Assembly: GCA_018303325.1 (NCBI GenBank)
Contig: JAGVYH010000068.1
Span: 1 to 39,137 of the forward strand
Direction of reading: 5' to 3'
Length of the DNA stretch: 39,137 bases
Origin: Candidatus Woesearchaeota archaeon
GTDB taxonomy: Archaea; Nanobdellota; Nanobdellia; Woesearchaeales; DSVV01
Numbering within the stretch: the stretch's first letter is position 1. The stretch itself is not shown here. Below are more model-generated notes on this DNA. The model was not told the origin of the DNA. It was given only the letters and a program-made list of their open reading frames with translations, and ran no database searches.

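Noticed and set aside
8938-39137. Giant frame as an artefact of frameshifts or misassembly
   Set aside because: No in-frame stop, and recognisable motifs at widely separated points lie in the same frame. The near-identical modules still leave some risk of a misjoin, noted as a finding.

Overview
The window is AT-rich and reads as part of a low-GC archaeal genome, most plausibly of the DPANN/Woesearchaeota kind. The evidence is as follows. Several genes have an archaeal TATA-like box (CTTTAAAAA, CTTTTTAAA) ending exactly 22 nt before the ATG, which suggests leaderless transcripts. There is a HEPN/nucleotidyltransferase pair, and a surface protein with an archaeal pilin-like N-terminal helix. 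No rRNA or tRNA was recognised, so the assignment is an inference. A bacterium with giant genes (for example Omnitrophota-like) is the main alternative.

Layout. Positions 1-2700 are a mobile or defence-like zone. It holds the 5' end of a transposase-like gene (minus strand), a truncated promoter-plus-gene duplicate (197-320) of the intact gene at 2025-2708, several palindromic elements, and a HEPN/MNT pair (451-1579, minus) with a palindromic operator over its TATA box. Positions 2789-2941 are a long inverted repeat. Positions 2986-5127 encode an SF1 helicase with RecQ-type accessory domains at both ends. Next come a 31-codon leaderless mini-gene (5153-5248, minus) and a cysteine-rich 288-aa protein (5424-6290, minus). 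Positions 6395-6910 are non-coding but densely structured. At their centre (6677-6865) is an array of four hairpins with different stems separated by the 8-nt palindrome GTATATAC. A fifth element with the same ends lies exactly where the truncated duplicate loses homology (320-370).

Positions 6948 to the end look like one operon: a winged-helix protein, a pilin-like membrane-anchored surface protein, and one giant gene open from 8938 to the last base (at least 10,066 codons, no stop in the window). The giant protein starts with a hydrophobic export or anchor segment. It continues with beta-rich, TPR and coiled-coil regions, two tandem GGDEF-like domains, a PPP-type metallophosphatase, a membrane hairpin and a protein-kinase-like domain. 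It ends in repeated modules: signal-peptide-like hydrophobic segments in Thr/Pro linkers, YDxRF repeats, TM segments, HEAT-like solenoids, alpha/beta domains and a GRPDA repeat whose third copy runs off the window. The modules at about 29.3 kb and 35.6 kb are near-identical in DNA and lie 6,264 bp apart, so the gene grew partly by internal duplication.

The strongest candidates for undescribed biology are the giant signalling/surface polypeptide with its operon partners, and the dispersed palindrome family with fixed ends (TATACTAAA...TTTGTATA) but variable, perfectly self-complementary stems.
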